The notes: generated by a model from the letters alone, not told the origin. A stretch of 64,000 nt of DNA from Bacteroidales bacterium (GCA_017480145.1 JAFVBF010000076.1:39173-103172); one strand, 5' to 3'; positions 10,801 through 20,388 are shown, counted from the first letter of the stretch. A program made the numbers and translations.

Positions 10801-11696
10801 GGGCATCTTCATCTCTTAGCCTCGCCTTCAACAGTCCCAAGGAGGACAGCCTCTCCTTTAATTACCTCATTTCGTCTGAAGCTGACAACGACCTGATCTA
10901 CGTCACTCTCGACAGCACTAATATCCTGATCATAAGCGGCATTCAGGAGGGATGGAAACATTTCTCTCGTGTCGTTGGCGCAGGTGCACACCTACTTACA
11001 TTCCGATATCGCAAAGACGAAAGTCGGAGCCAAGGAAGTGATGCCGCATGGATAGACGACATCATTCTGCCCGACAGAGGCAATGCCGTGCTACGCTACC
11101 ATTACGACTCCATCTGCCAAGGTTCTCCCTATCAGTTCTACGGACAAGAATTACCCACAGAAACCGCCGGGGATTACTTCTTCTATCACGAATCCGGAGA
11201 CACCCTGCACAGACTACGTCTCAGCGTACTACCCATGCCAACACTCACCATTCTAACAAGCGACAGCAGTGTATTTCCAGGGCAGACAGCCTATCTGGCC
11301 GTTGCCGGAGCCACCACCTACATTTGGAGTACTGGCGACAGCAGCCAATACATTCGCATTACCCCCACAGACACAACTACCCTATACGTCACAGGGACAC
11401 AATACGGATGCAGCGCCACAGACTCAATCACCATCGGGATACGGCCATTAAGCATTGATCTTATTCATCCTGAAGATATCCTAATCTACCCGAATCCTAC
11501 ATCCACCGTCCTCCATATCCAAGCCCCCAATTTACGTACAGCCCAGCTACTTGACATCTATGGAAAACAACTGATACAACAGAATTGCAACAGCGACCAG
11601 CTGACACTTGACCTCAATCTGCTGCCCAATGGCATATACCTATTGCGCCTGTCTTCCGAGGCATGGACCCACTCCCACAAAATCATAAAAAGATAA
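7893..11696 (+). CDS. Gingipain-type C25 cysteine protease with adhesin-like modules and T9SS sorting domain
   Basis: 1267 aa counted from the ATG at 7893; an upstream TTG at 7866 is less likely because the signal peptide begins at MKSRRSLY. The order is: signal peptide (to about 27); propeptide (to ~220); C25 catalytic domain with His464 in NYSAHG and Cys496/497 in IGNCC; an Ig-like domain; two CARDB-like beta domains; a jelly-roll resembling cleaved-adhesin/gingipain K domains, ending AAWIDDIILP; a PKD/Ig-like module; and a C-terminal T9SS signal with LIYPNPTS and LPNGIYLLRL. It should be exported by Sec, cross the outer membrane by T9SS and be processed by PorU, which is also encoded in this window. 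Arg or Lys specificity cannot be read here. Confidence 0.9.
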   Translation: MKSRRSLYLCLYSILTIFACTYISAQNIKVANNTMQGATIFYSTGIPTAKTIVTNGDTHNVLILNDCHQGHDVGMPSLPQYSRIIETPLCEEISLHTEYHSCKTYSYEDLNLRYPIRPSQPHRSKNDSMPLSFSIDNNAYQTDSFYGGPLASVQPIGIARSRNLARLTISPIAYNPVRREILIYDGITVHITYKNSDRKATIKLKQHETGLSPILPPYIPLQSKETKSLQHKAPLRYLIVAHSSFRGALDDFISWKRRQGFITTVAYTDDAEVGTTAESIAAYIKRQYTEASNELPAPDYLLLVGDIQQIPSFRSRIQNSAVNNGHFTDLYYATWTDDYLPDCLYGRFSANNINELQPQIDKSLLYEQYAFEDPSYLSKAVLVAGVDEGRSNDYAYQYSDPQMDYIATRYINTANGFKSVYYYKNNTDIAPAGVTVSSSAAHNAANELKRLYTDGCGWINYSAHGVERGWVTPTFTVNHIASMNNYGKPSIMIGNCCLTNHFNSETCFGEQLLRRGENAGAAAYIGAITDTYWDDDLYWTVGLRNYIHPEMHADGDHYDAHHLGMYDRLFHAADEPFDQWYVTMGGMIYAGNMAVEEAGEDPYSQYYWEIYTLMGDPSLMPWLGEASPMTLDYTQPVSRSLATIVVTTEPYAYVSLTSTDGTQLLDAAYADAEGNVSLTFDNSIPDSILQIAAFAQNQIPVYGTVQLTYDNNIRMGISGVRAYNCVAGDTVDFSFRLANLGSDTLHFINYVLRGNPSEIRPLHTDEYIGELPPRTSVQQNHVCQSLLDPGLADQSTVPVTLQFISDTIVATCTAEITVNAPKIVIQSTSVKGVTAIDSTISLCISIANRGHADAHNTSYSIFQPFQMAHLEPQYKSISHIAQDNSIEVCFTITIDSSATGIRKLPLQIISRSNGDSSFYDIDLPFYDEDFELEDFDRLGWQNDEIYPWIISDTACHGHYAARSHPGMPHRASSSLSLAFNSPKEDSLSFNYLISSEADNDLIYVTLDSTNILIISGIQEGWKHFSRVVGAGAHLLTFRYRKDESRSQGSDAAWIDDIILPDRGNAVLRYHYDSICQGSPYQFYGQELPTETAGDYFFYHESGDTLHRLRLSVLPMPTLTILTSDSSVFPGQTAYLAVAGATTYIWSTGDSSQYIRITPTDTTTLYVTGTQYGCSATDSITIGIRPLSIDLIHPEDILIYPNPTSTVLHIQAPNLRTAQLLDIYGKQLIQQNCNSDQLTLDLNLLPNGIYLLRLSSEAWTHSHKIIKR

Positions 11697-11757
11697 GAAA
11701 ACCGTCCTAAGCCACGCCCCACCCACTATTCTCATCCAAAGAACGAAATTTATTTCA

Positions 11758-11765
11758 TACCTTTG
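11758..11765 (+). promoter_or_regulatory. Predicted -7 promoter element for the arginine decarboxylase gene
   Basis: TACCTTTG followed by CA fits the Bacteroidota -7 consensus TAnnTTTG exactly. Initiation would be expected a few bases downstream, near 11769-11772, which is the base of the hairpin at 11767-11795. No clear -33 TTTG box is seen. Confidence 0.55.
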
Positions 11766-11766
11766 C

Positions 11767-11795
11767 AGCGCAATCCGATTAAGTCGGATTGCGCT
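11767..11795 (+). terminator. Perfect 12-bp hairpin with T-run between the C25 protease and arginine decarboxylase
   Basis: The arm AGCGCAATCCGA, loop TTAAG and its exact complement are followed by TTTTTA. Structurally it is a Rho-independent terminator for transcripts arriving from the protease gene. Because a -7 promoter element ends only one base upstream, it would also form the very 5' end of the decarboxylase mRNA, as a stabilising or attenuating leader stem. Confidence 0.7.
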
Positions 11796-11830
11796 TTTTA
11801 ACACCAACCAATCAATTCAAATTGGCAAAA

Positions 11831-13231
11831 ATGAAAAACAAGTATCACGATTTGATTGACCAAACATTCGACTTTCCCAAAGACGAATTTCGCACAGAAG
11901 ATGGAGAACTCTATTTCCACGACATCCCGCTGATGGAAATCATCAAGCAATATGGAACCCCCTTGAAGATTACATACTTGCCCAAAATCAGCTCACAGAT
12001 ACAACTTTCGAAACGAATGTTCAACGTAGCCATTGCCAAAACAGACTATCGTGGCAGTTACAACTACTGCTACTGCACCAAGAGCAGCCACTTTGAATTC
12101 GTGCTGGAAGAGGCATTGAAAAATGAGATCAACTTAGAGACCTCATCGGCATTCGACATCAATTTGATTCAGGAACTCTACGAACAAAAACTTATAAGCA
12201 AAGACATCTTCATTGTATGCAATGGGTACAAAAAACAACAGTATATTGAGAACATCGCAGCGTTATATGGCGACGGATTCCAGAATGTAGTACCCATTCT
12301 TGACAACAAAAACGAATACTACGCTTTGGACCAACTCATCGCAGACAACAGTAGCCCGATGAAACTGGGCATACGTATCGCAGCCGAAGAAGAGCCCAAA
12401 TTCGACTTCTACACCTCACGCTTAGGCATACGCTACAATGACATTCTAAGTTTCTACGAAGAACAAATCAAACCCAACAAGAAGTTTTCGTTCAAAATGC
12501 TACACTTCTTCATCAACACGGGCATACGCGATACCGCCTACTATTGGAACGAGTTGGCCAAGTGCGTAAATGTCTATTGCGACCTGAAACGTGTATGTCC
12601 TGAGCTTGACTCACTCAATATCGGAGGCGGCTTCCCGCAGAAGACCTCTCTGGCAAGCGACTACGACTACGAATATATGGCAGAAGAAATTCTGGCACAA
12701 ATAAAAAACATATGCGCCCAGCGCGATGTACGCGAACCCAATATTTTCACAGAATTTGGTTCATTCACCGTCGGCGAAAGCGGAGCAACCCTATACAGCA
12801 TATTAGACCAGAAGCAGCAAAACGACAGAGAGCTGTGGTACATGATTGACAGTTCATTCATCACCACGCTACCAGACACCTGGGGCATCAACCAGCGATT
12901 CATCATGCTGCCCATCAACCACTGGGACAGCGAGTATCAACGCGTATTTCTGGGTGGGCTGACCTGCGACAGTGAAGACTACTACAATGCCGATTCGCAC
13001 GCCAACGCCATATTCCTTCCCAAACTACAAAAGGACGAGCCGTTGTACATTGGATTCTTTCACACCGGAGCCTATCAAGAGAGCCTGGGCGGATACGGCG
13101 GCATACAGCACTGTCTAATTCCTGCCCCCAAACACATCATCATAGACAAGGACGAAAACGGAGAATACACGACAAAGCTATTTGCCAAAGAGCAGTCGCA
13201 CAAATCGATGTTAAAAATACTCGGATATTAA
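11831..13231 (+). CDS. PLP-dependent arginine decarboxylase (Bacteroidota short alanine-racemase-fold type)
   Basis: 466 aa from the ATG at 11831; an upstream in-frame TTG at 11789 lies inside the terminator-like hairpin and is rejected. The protein matches the family annotated as arginine decarboxylase in Bacteroidota, which would make agmatine for polyamine synthesis. The PLP lysine is in YCTKSSHFE; other motifs are LNIGGGFP, IFTEFGSFTVGESG, GGLTCDSEDYYN and GFFHTGAYQES. It is much shorter than E. coli SpeA (~650 aa), so I give no symbol. Substrate specificity rests on family annotation; a related decarboxylase activity is possible. Confidence 0.85.
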   Translation: MKNKYHDLIDQTFDFPKDEFRTEDGELYFHDIPLMEIIKQYGTPLKITYLPKISSQIQLSKRMFNVAIAKTDYRGSYNYCYCTKSSHFEFVLEEALKNEINLETSSAFDINLIQELYEQKLISKDIFIVCNGYKKQQYIENIAALYGDGFQNVVPILDNKNEYYALDQLIADNSSPMKLGIRIAAEEEPKFDFYTSRLGIRYNDILSFYEEQIKPNKKFSFKMLHFFINTGIRDTAYYWNELAKCVNVYCDLKRVCPELDSLNIGGGFPQKTSLASDYDYEYMAEEILAQIKNICAQRDVREPNIFTEFGSFTVGESGATLYSILDQKQQNDRELWYMIDSSFITTLPDTWGINQRFIMLPINHWDSEYQRVFLGGLTCDSEDYYNADSHANAIFLPKLQKDEPLYIGFFHTGAYQESLGGYGGIQHCLIPAPKHIIIDKDENGEYTTKLFAKEQSHKSMLKILGY

Positions 13232-13254
13232 TTCCAACGTATCTGACACAGCAT

Positions 13255-13288
13255 AAAAGGAGCGGCTGGATATCCAGCCGCTCCTTTT
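13255..13288. terminator. Bidirectional terminator between convergent genes
   Basis: A 34-bp perfect palindrome with a GC-rich core (GGAGCGGCTGG) flanked by AAAA and TTTT, so it reads as an intrinsic terminator on both strands. It separates the arginine decarboxylase (+) from the lipoprotein gene ending at 13334 (-). Confidence 0.9.
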
Positions 13289-13333
13289 GTTTTCAAACAT
13301 ACTATTTGACAACACTAAAGTCAGTCGCAGGGA

Positions 13334-13972
13334 CTAACGCGAAGTCTTGTCTTCAAATTTAAATTTGCCAGCAATGGCGAAACGCATGGCAGCAGTAACA
13401 GAATTGTCAGCAGCATTGGCCATATTGAAACTCAAAACACAACCCATTGAGAGGTCATCAGCATCAACATAAGTCAACTCTGAGTTATCCCAATCGGTGG
13501 TCGTTTTCTCCCAAATGGTGTAAGTTGTGTCGGACGTATATTCAATATATCTTGCAACCAACACGCCTACTGATACCTGATCATTCTCGGCAGGATAGGA
13601 ATACATCTGAATGGTGACACGGGGGAACTCAAGATTGTCAGCATCCTTCATTTTGTATGCACCATCAAAAACCCAATAGGTAGTGTCGGCAACCTTCTGA
13701 ACATAACCAGCCTTATAGCCCAGCACATCAGAGCCGTTCATAAAGCCACCATCAAATCTGACAGACACAGAGGTGTCGGCATCCATCATGAAGACTATAT
13801 TGCTTGCATTAAGACCTGCAACAGCAATTTTCGCAGTGCTGCCACCACCGCTGTTTTCGGGTGTATCGACTCCCTTTTCGTTGTTATCATCGTCGTCCTT
13901 GGAGCAAGCGGCAAACATAACAGCACAGCTTAGAAGCGCAATGCCGCAAATTCTAAAAAGATTCTTTTTCAT
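13334..13972 (-). CDS. Putative surface lipoprotein, unknown family
   Basis: 212 aa from the ATG at 13972 (MKKNLFRICG). The lipoprotein signal ends at lipobox MFAAC, and CSKDDDDNNEKG follows. This Lys plus Asp/Glu run next to the lipid Cys matches the Bacteroidota lipoprotein export signal for surface display. The rest is beta-rich with no motif I recognise; it contains TVQ/TIQ-type strands and no Cys after the first. It lies 41 bp downstream of another lipoprotein gene on the same strand, so the two are probably co-transcribed. The function is unknown. Confidence 0.8.
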   Translation of the reverse strand: MKKNLFRICGIALLSCAVMFAACSKDDDDNNEKGVDTPENSGGGSTAKIAVAGLNASNIVFMMDADTSVSVRFDGGFMNGSDVLGYKAGYVQKVADTTYWVFDGAYKMKDADNLEFPRVTIQMYSYPAENDQVSVGVLVARYIEYTSDTTYTIWEKTTTDWDNSELTYVDADDLSMGCVLSFNMANAADNSVTAAMRFAIAGKFKFEDKTSR

Positions 13973-14013
13973 TATTATTTTGATTTTGGGGTTATGCATC
14001 CTTTCCTATTGAC

Positions 14014-14661
14014 TTAATTCATGTCTTCGACAAAGGTAATGTTGGTCGCCTTGAGGGTCAGTCTTTTGATAGCACCCTGCACGTCGGCATAATCTTCGCG
14101 GCGCGAAACATCAGAGAAATTATAGCCATACTCGTCGAACATGTTCATGTCCAAGGTAGCACTGAACACCATGCTGCTGGCATCAAATTCAATAGCAGAG
14201 GTGCTGGTAACACTATATATAGTCCAATCGCTATACATTATGAGATTGCCCGCATCATCGCGATCATCAATATCCTCACTCAGCGCAGTGGATTTCTCGT
14301 TATCGAAATAGAATTCCGAATGCTCAATGTCGGTATCCACCTCGTATTTCTTGGTATCCTTATTGAGGCTGGCATAAAGGTTGAGATAGGGATTATCCAA
14401 CATATAGGAGCCACCTCTATTGATAGCATCCTGAGCGCACTTGAAGCAAATCTGCTTCTCATAGCCCTTGAACCAAGAGCCTTCTTTCTTGTAAAGGCCC
14501 TGCTTGAAGCCCATGGTGTAGCTTTGTCCATCGAAAGTGAGTTCGACAGTGCTTTTGGTGATATCCAGAGTATCGTCCTCTTCTTCGTCTTTTTCGCAAG
14601 AGACAAAAGCAAGACTACCTGCCAATACTGCTAAGCTAAACAGTTTGAAAAAATTTTTCAT
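14014..14661 (-). CDS. Putative surface lipoprotein, unknown family
   Basis: 215 aa. A signal peptide ends at SLAFVSC, then CEKDEEEDDT, again a lipoprotein export signal-like acidic tract. The body begins TKSTVELTFDGQSY and ends with LTLKATNITFVEDMN. That end resembles the end of the lipoproteins at 28842 and 29962 (AAKNIKFVNG and SAKNINFVNG), so these may be distant relatives. A clean -7 promoter (14790-14797) lies 129 bp upstream. The function is unknown. Confidence 0.8.
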   Translation of the reverse strand: MKNFFKLFSLAVLAGSLAFVSCEKDEEEDDTLDITKSTVELTFDGQSYTMGFKQGLYKKEGSWFKGYEKQICFKCAQDAINRGGSYMLDNPYLNLYASLNKDTKKYEVDTDIEHSEFYFDNEKSTALSEDIDDRDDAGNLIMYSDWTIYSVTSTSAIEFDASSMVFSATLDMNMFDEYGYNFSDVSRREDYADVQGAIKRLTLKATNITFVEDMN

Positions 14662-14789
14662 GATTGTTTTTTTTTGTTTTTGGGGTTAATAATTATCAAA
14701 AAAGACTTGGTCTGTTCCCCCTACCAAATGACACAAGGATAACAAATGCAAAGCCAATGGAGACAGGGGGTGACCACCTATTTTTTATG

Positions 14790-14797
14790 CAAAGGTA
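14790..14797 (-). promoter_or_regulatory. -7 promoter element for the minus-strand lipoprotein pair
   Basis: Minus-strand TACCTTTG followed by CA. It sits 129 bp upstream of the ATG at 14661 and faces away from the plus-strand promoter at 14826-14833, giving a compact divergent promoter region with an A-rich spacer. Confidence 0.65.
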
Positions 14798-14825
14798 AAA
14801 AAAAAAAACAAATTAGAAAAAAATG

Positions 14826-14833
14826 TATTTTTG
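14826..14833 (+). promoter_or_regulatory. -7 promoter element for the repeat-rich lipoprotein gene
   Basis: Plus-strand TATTTTTG followed by CA, 72 bp upstream of the ATG at 14906. It is divergent to 14790-14797. Confidence 0.65.
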
Positions 14834-14905
14834 CAGAATGAATCCAGTAGTCCACACTGGTATCCAAAAAGCATATCAAACTAACAATCAACAAATAAAA
14901 TTATC

Positions 14906-15322
14906 ATGAAAAAGAATTTCAGCATTATCGCCATGGCCGCTATCGCGGTGTTTGGACTTGCAGCCTGCAACAATCAGCAGCCCGCTTCCGAAGCTCCTGT
15001 TGATGAAGAGACCATCGTAATCGATGAGGCCATTGCCGAAGAGGCAGATGCCGTTGAGGCCGTCATTGCCGAAGAGGTGAAAGACACCCCCGAACAGCCC
15101 GCCCAAGAGGCAAAGGTTGTGAAAGCCGCCAAAAAAGTTTCCAACGATGTGAAAGAGGCTGCCGAGACCACCGCTCAGACCGTGAAGTCGACCGCCAACG
15201 CTGCCGCTCAGACCGTGAACGTAATTGACCAGACTGTGAAGTCTGTGGAGAACACCACCAAAGTGGCTGTGGAAGACCTTCAGTCTGCAAAGCCCGTGGA
15301 GAAAAAAGGCCGCAAGAAATAA
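14906..15322 (+). CDS. Small lipoprotein with LEA-like Ala/Lys/Thr-rich repeats
   Basis: 138 aa. A lipoprotein signal ends at GLAAC, and CNNQQPASEAP follows with no acidic surface-export tract, so it is probably retained in the periplasmic leaflet. Residues ~35-70 are Glu/Ala-rich with repeated IAEE units. Residues ~75-125 hold repeating amphipathic units such as AAETTAQTVKSTANA, AAQTVNV and DQTVKSVENT, similar in style to late-embryogenesis-abundant or apolipoprotein-like helices. It ends with a very basic KKGRKK. No enzyme motif is seen. It has its own promoter and terminator, so it is monocistronic. Confidence 0.8.
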   Translation: MKKNFSIIAMAAIAVFGLAACNNQQPASEAPVDEETIVIDEAIAEEADAVEAVIAEEVKDTPEQPAQEAKVVKAAKKVSNDVKEAAETTAQTVKSTANAAAQTVNVIDQTVKSVENTTKVAVEDLQSAKPVEKKGRKK

Positions 15323-15345
15323 TCATTTCTAATTTGGAAAAAATT

Positions 15346-15382
15346 GAAAGGGGAGTCATCCGTATGGGTATGACTCCCTTTC
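15346..15382 (+). terminator. Rho-independent terminator of the LEA-like lipoprotein gene
   Basis: Stem GAAAGGGGAGTCAT pairs with ATGACTCCCTTTC with one bulged G, followed by a run of T residues. It begins 24 bp after the stop at 15322. Confidence 0.85.
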
Positions 15383-15450
15383 TTTTTTTTATCTGAGGCA
15401 ACGTTTGCCGCAGACATAACCAACATATTAAAATCCATAACAAAGACGAT

Positions 15451-15873
15451 ATGAAACGCTATAGCATTGCCATCTTCCTCTCTGCCATTATGCTTATATC
15501 CTGCCATCGTCAAGGGGCAGAAATAGAAAACGTAGCATTAGGCTATGCCACTGCCGTAGGAAACTACGACTTTGACGCAGCATCTCCCTACGTAACCGAG
15601 GAGACCCGCGCGGTGACGCTCACGATATTCAAACGGATTCTAACAATGACGGATACGGCATACATTCGGTCAAACACCCCTGCCGAAATCAAGATAAAAA
15701 ATGTAACCTTAACCTCCGACAGTACGGCGCGCGTGGTATATCATAAAAGCACCCCTATCACGGAACAGAACGACACTTTACATCTGGTACATCAACAAAA
15801 CCGCTGGCTGGTAGACAACGTCATTGAGCTTAACCCATTCATGAAGATGATATTAGCCACCGCCGAACAATGA
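15451..15873 (+). CDS. Small lipoprotein, DUF4878-like
   Basis: 140 aa. A signal peptide ends at lipobox MLISC; CHRQGAEIENVALGYATAVGNYDFDAA follows, the NTF2-like start seen in DUF4878 proteins (a helix then TEETR). The C-terminal half forms strands with TARVVYHKS and the closing W-LVDNV motif that is typical of the family. The function is unknown. It is not preceded by a recognisable -7 element and may be read from weak read-through of the upstream gene. Confidence 0.7.
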   Translation: MKRYSIAIFLSAIMLISCHRQGAEIENVALGYATAVGNYDFDAASPYVTEETRAVTLTIFKRILTMTDTAYIRSNTPAEIKIKNVTLTSDSTARVVYHKSTPITEQNDTLHLVHQQNRWLVDNVIELNPFMKMILATAEQ

Positions 15874-16036
15874 TGGAGTAGCCCTCAAGCCTTCGTTTGT
15901 GGATAGGGAGGCAAGCACACTTCGATTCCTTTGTTTCCACTCTGGACCCGTTACATTCTATATCCGTCAGACAAAATCTTACCGCATGACGAAAAGGACA
16001 ACGGCGTATCTCTACTATTGACAAAACACATAAAGA

Positions 16037-16067
16037 GGCAATCCCGCCTTGACCAAGGGGGATTGCC
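16037..16067 (+). terminator. Possible terminator hairpin after the DUF4878-like gene
   Basis: GGCAATCCC pairs with GGGATTGCC (9 bp) over an 13-nt loop. The following sequence lacks a clean T-run, so termination efficiency is doubtful. It lies about 50 bp before the pyrG promoter. The rest of the 15874-16146 gap shows no convincing gene. Confidence 0.4.
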
Positions 16068-16107
16068 AATAGAAGGAGTTTTTGAGATGCGGACACATAG
16101 GCATTAG

Positions 16108-17757
<1,650 letters not shown>

Positions 17758-17775
17758 AACTTGCCATTTCGCGAA

Positions 17776-17901
17776 TCATTTTTGCCGCTCGTCGAGCACC
17801 TCCTCAAAGGGGAAAACATGCAGGATATAAAATAGCGTTGCCGCATCTACGCCAAGACCCATCAAGATGACAACCACAAGCAACGCTATACACCGTTCAA
17901 T
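17776..17901 (-). CDS. Possible antisense microprotein ORF between pyrG and ahcY
   Basis: An open frame that almost fills the 170-bp gap and reads against the flanking genes. From a TTG at 17883 it would encode 35 aa: a hydrophobic stretch (LVVVILMGLGVDAATLFYI), then an acidic, polar tail ending EEVLDERQK. It looks like a single-span membrane peptide. Other starts are ATT at 17901 and ATG at 17862. No -7 promoter or ribosome site is visible, and the upstream DNA is ahcY coding sequence. It could be a real small gene, the end of a decayed gene, or chance. Confidence 0.25.
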   Translation of the reverse strand: MERCIALLVVVILMGLGVDAATLFYILHVFPFEEVLDERQK

Positions 17902-17927
17902 TGATAAATATTTAAATCTTAAAAAAA

Positions 17928-19349
17928 ATGGCTTTTATAGATTATTCGATGCCTTATAAGATTGCAGACCTGTCGCTGGCCGACTGGGGACGCAAGGAAT
18001 TATTCATGACGGAAAAAGAGATGCCTGGACTGATGGCACTTCGTAAAAAATACGGCGAAGAGAAGCCGTTGAAGGGTGTGCGTATCAGCGGCTCATTGCA
18101 CATGACATTGCAAACCGCAGCCCTCATAGAGACACTGACTGCATTGGGTGCCGATGTGCGTTGGGCCTCATGCAACATTTTCTCTACTCAGGACCATGCA
18201 GCTGCCGCCATTGCTGCCACGGGAGTACCCGTATTTGCCTGGAAGGGCGAGTCAATAGAAGAATACTGGTGGTGCACAGCACAGGCATTATCATTCCCCG
18301 GAGGCAAAGGACCACAACTGATTGTGGATGATGGCGGCGATGCCACCCTACTGATTCACAAAGGCTATGCAGCAGAAAACGACCCGACTTTGCTGGATAA
18401 AACACCAGAGAATCAGGAGGAAGGGGTCATACTATCTACCCTGCGAAAAATACAGGCAGAAGAGCCACAGAAGTGGCACAATGTATTGAAAGAGCTGAAA
18501 GGTGTGTCCGAAGAGACAACAACGGGCGTACATCGGCTGTATCAAATGGCAGCGCGTGGCGAACTGCTGATACCCGCCATCAATGTGAACGACTCCGTTA
18601 CGAAGTCCAAATTCGACAACCTGTACGGCTGCCGTGAGTCTCTGGCCGATGGCATCAAACGTGCCACGGACGTGATGATTGCAGGCAAAGTCGTTGTGGT
18701 CTGCGGCTACGGAGATGTCGGCAAAGGATGCGCCCGCTCAATGCACTCTTACGGAGCCCGTGTTCTGGTGACGGAGATTGACCCCATCTGCGCTTTACAG
18801 GCAGCCATGGAAGGATTCCAGGTAGTCACGATGGAAGAAGCCGTGAGCGAAGGTAATATCTACGTGACGACCACTGGCAATTGCGATGTCATCACGGCAG
18901 AACATATTGCCCAAATGAAAGACGAATCCATCATCTGTAACATCGGCCATTTTGACAGCGAAATTCAGGTGGACAGACTAAACAAATGGCCAAACATCCA
19001 AAAGGTGAACATCAAACCACAGGTAGATAAATACATCTTCCCCGATGGGCACTGCATTTATCTGCTGGCCGAAGGCCGCTTGGTCAATCTGGGCTGCGCC
19101 ACGGGACATCCTTCGTTTGTAATGAGCAACTCATTCACAAACCAAACCATTGCCCAGTTGGATTTGTGGAAGAAACGTGACACCAATAAACCCGGGGTGT
19201 ACCGCCTTCCGAAAGAACTGGACGAAGAGGTGGCCCGTCTGCATTTGGAACAACTCGGGGTACACCTTACCACACTGACCGAAAAACAAGCCCAGTATCT
19301 CGGCGTACCCGTAAATGGGCCTTTCAAAGCCGACCACTACCGCTACTAA
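17928..19349 (+). CDS. ahcY: Adenosylhomocysteinase
   Basis: 473 aa. It hydrolyses S-adenosylhomocysteine to adenosine and homocysteine, closing the methyl cycle. Diagnostic segments are [32 protein letters not shown] and the NAD-binding [10 protein letters not shown]; it ends with the conserved C-terminal KADHYRY. The ATG at 17928 follows an A-rich leader. I see no known SAH-type riboswitch upstream. Confidence 0.97.
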   Translation: MAFIDYSMPYKIADLSLADWGRKELFMTEKEMPGLMALRKKYGEEKPLKGVRISGSLHMTLQTAALIETLTALGADVRWASCNIFSTQDHAAAAIAATGVPVFAWKGESIEEYWWCTAQALSFPGGKGPQLIVDDGGDATLLIHKGYAAENDPTLLDKTPENQEEGVILSTLRKIQAEEPQKWHNVLKELKGVSEETTTGVHRLYQMAARGELLIPAINVNDSVTKSKFDNLYGCRESLADGIKRATDVMIAGKVVVVCGYGDVGKGCARSMHSYGARVLVTEIDPICALQAAMEGFQVVTMEEAVSEGNIYVTTTGNCDVITAEHIAQMKDESIICNIGHFDSEIQVDRLNKWPNIQKVNIKPQVDKYIFPDGHCIYLLAEGRLVNLGCATGHPSFVMSNSFTNQTIAQLDLWKKRDTNKPGVYRLPKELDEEVARLHLEQLGVHLTTLTEKQAQYLGVPVNGPFKADHYRY

Positions 19350-19365
19350 CTTAGCAGGACTTAGC

Positions 19366-19404
19366 AAAAGAGAGGGTGATGCAAATTGCATCACCCTCTC
19401 TTTT
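19366..19404. terminator. Bidirectional terminator between ahcY and panB
   Basis: A perfect inverted repeat: arm AAAAGAGAGGGTGATGCAA and its complement around a one-base centre, ending in TTTTGTT on the plus strand and in TTTTGC on the minus strand. It lies between convergent ahcY and panB. Confidence 0.9.
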
Positions 19405-19517
19405 GTTAAGCAAGTGGACTAAGCAGAAGGAGCCTCTTACCTAAGTCGGACAAATAGATTCACCTCCGACTTGCCAGACAAGCATCGAAATCACTTATCA
19501 CAGGCTATTCCGAAAAA

Positions 19518-20336
19518 TCAATACTGCTCCTTGTCGTTGGGGAATGACTCCGTCTTGACATCGTCAATATATTGGCGAACGGCAGAGCAAATACCCTCAC
19601 CGAAAGTGCCATAAAGACGCAGATACCGGGGTTTGAATTGCTGGGTAATGCCAAGCATATCCTGCAAGACAAGCACCTGTCCATCCACACCAGCTCCTGC
19701 ACCAATACCAATGATAGGAATCTTAATCTCCTGTGCAATGCGGGCGGCTAATTTTGCGGGTACTTTTTCGAGTACAATGGCGAAACACCCTGCCTTTTCA
19801 AGTATATGGGCATCACGAACTACCTGCTCGGCCTCCTGCTCATCGGTAGCACGGACAGCATAAGTACCAAATTTATTGATACTCTGCGGAGTAAGGCCAA
19901 GATGACCCATTACTGGAATACCCGCAGAGAGAATGCGGGAGATGGACTCCAAAACCTCCTCTCCTCCCTCCATCTTGACAGCATCGGCACCCGTCTCCTT
20001 CATGATACGTATGGCAGAAGCCAAAGCCATCTTGGAATTGCCTTGGTAAGTACCAAATGGCATATCAACCACGACAAGCGCACGTTTGGAGGCTCGTGCG
20101 ACAGAGGAGCCATAAACAATCATTTCATCCAAAGTAATAGGCAATGTGGTATTGTAGCCTTCCATAACATTGGCCGCGGAATCACCAACAAGTATCACAT
20201 CAATCTTTGCCTTATCCAGCAAAGCAGCCATTGAGAAATCGTATGCCGTCAGCATGGCAATCTTTTCTCCTTGGGCCTTCATGCTCTGAAGCACACGTGT
20301 TGTTACTTTACTAATGTCGGTCTGTAAGTATGCCAT
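19518..20336 (-). CDS. panB: 3-methyl-2-oxobutanoate hydroxymethyltransferase
   Basis: 272 aa. It performs the first step of pantothenate synthesis (ketopantoate from alpha-ketoisovalerate and 5,10-methylene-THF). Motifs: [47 protein letters not shown] and [14 protein letters not shown] with the metal and substrate residues. Length is typical. It is the last gene of the minus-strand series that starts at guaB, 52 bp after the preceding gene; no other pan gene is in the window. Confidence 0.96.
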   Translation of the reverse strand: MAYLQTDISKVTTRVLQSMKAQGEKIAMLTAYDFSMAALLDKAKIDVILVGDSAANVMEGYNTTLPITLDEMIVYGSSVARASKRALVVVDMPFGTYQGNSKMALASAIRIMKETGADAVKMEGGEEVLESISRILSAGIPVMGHLGLTPQSINKFGTYAVRATDEQEAEQVVRDAHILEKAGCFAIVLEKVPAKLAARIAQEIKIPIIGIGAGAGVDGQVLVLQDMLGITQQFKPRYLRLYGTFGEGICSAVRQYIDDVKTESFPNDKEQY

Positions 20337-20388
20337 TGGGGGTCAATTACTGGGTTATTGTTAGGCAAATAAATAAAATTTAGAGGTG

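Noticed and set aside
15839-16096. 85-codon minus-strand open frame before pyrG
   Set aside because: Overlaps the end of the DUF4878-like gene, no ribosome site or domain; looks like chance.
17758-17927. SAH or SAM riboswitch ahead of ahcY
   Set aside because: I looked for a structured leader; only a 9-bp inverted repeat is present, with none of the conserved riboswitch core I know.
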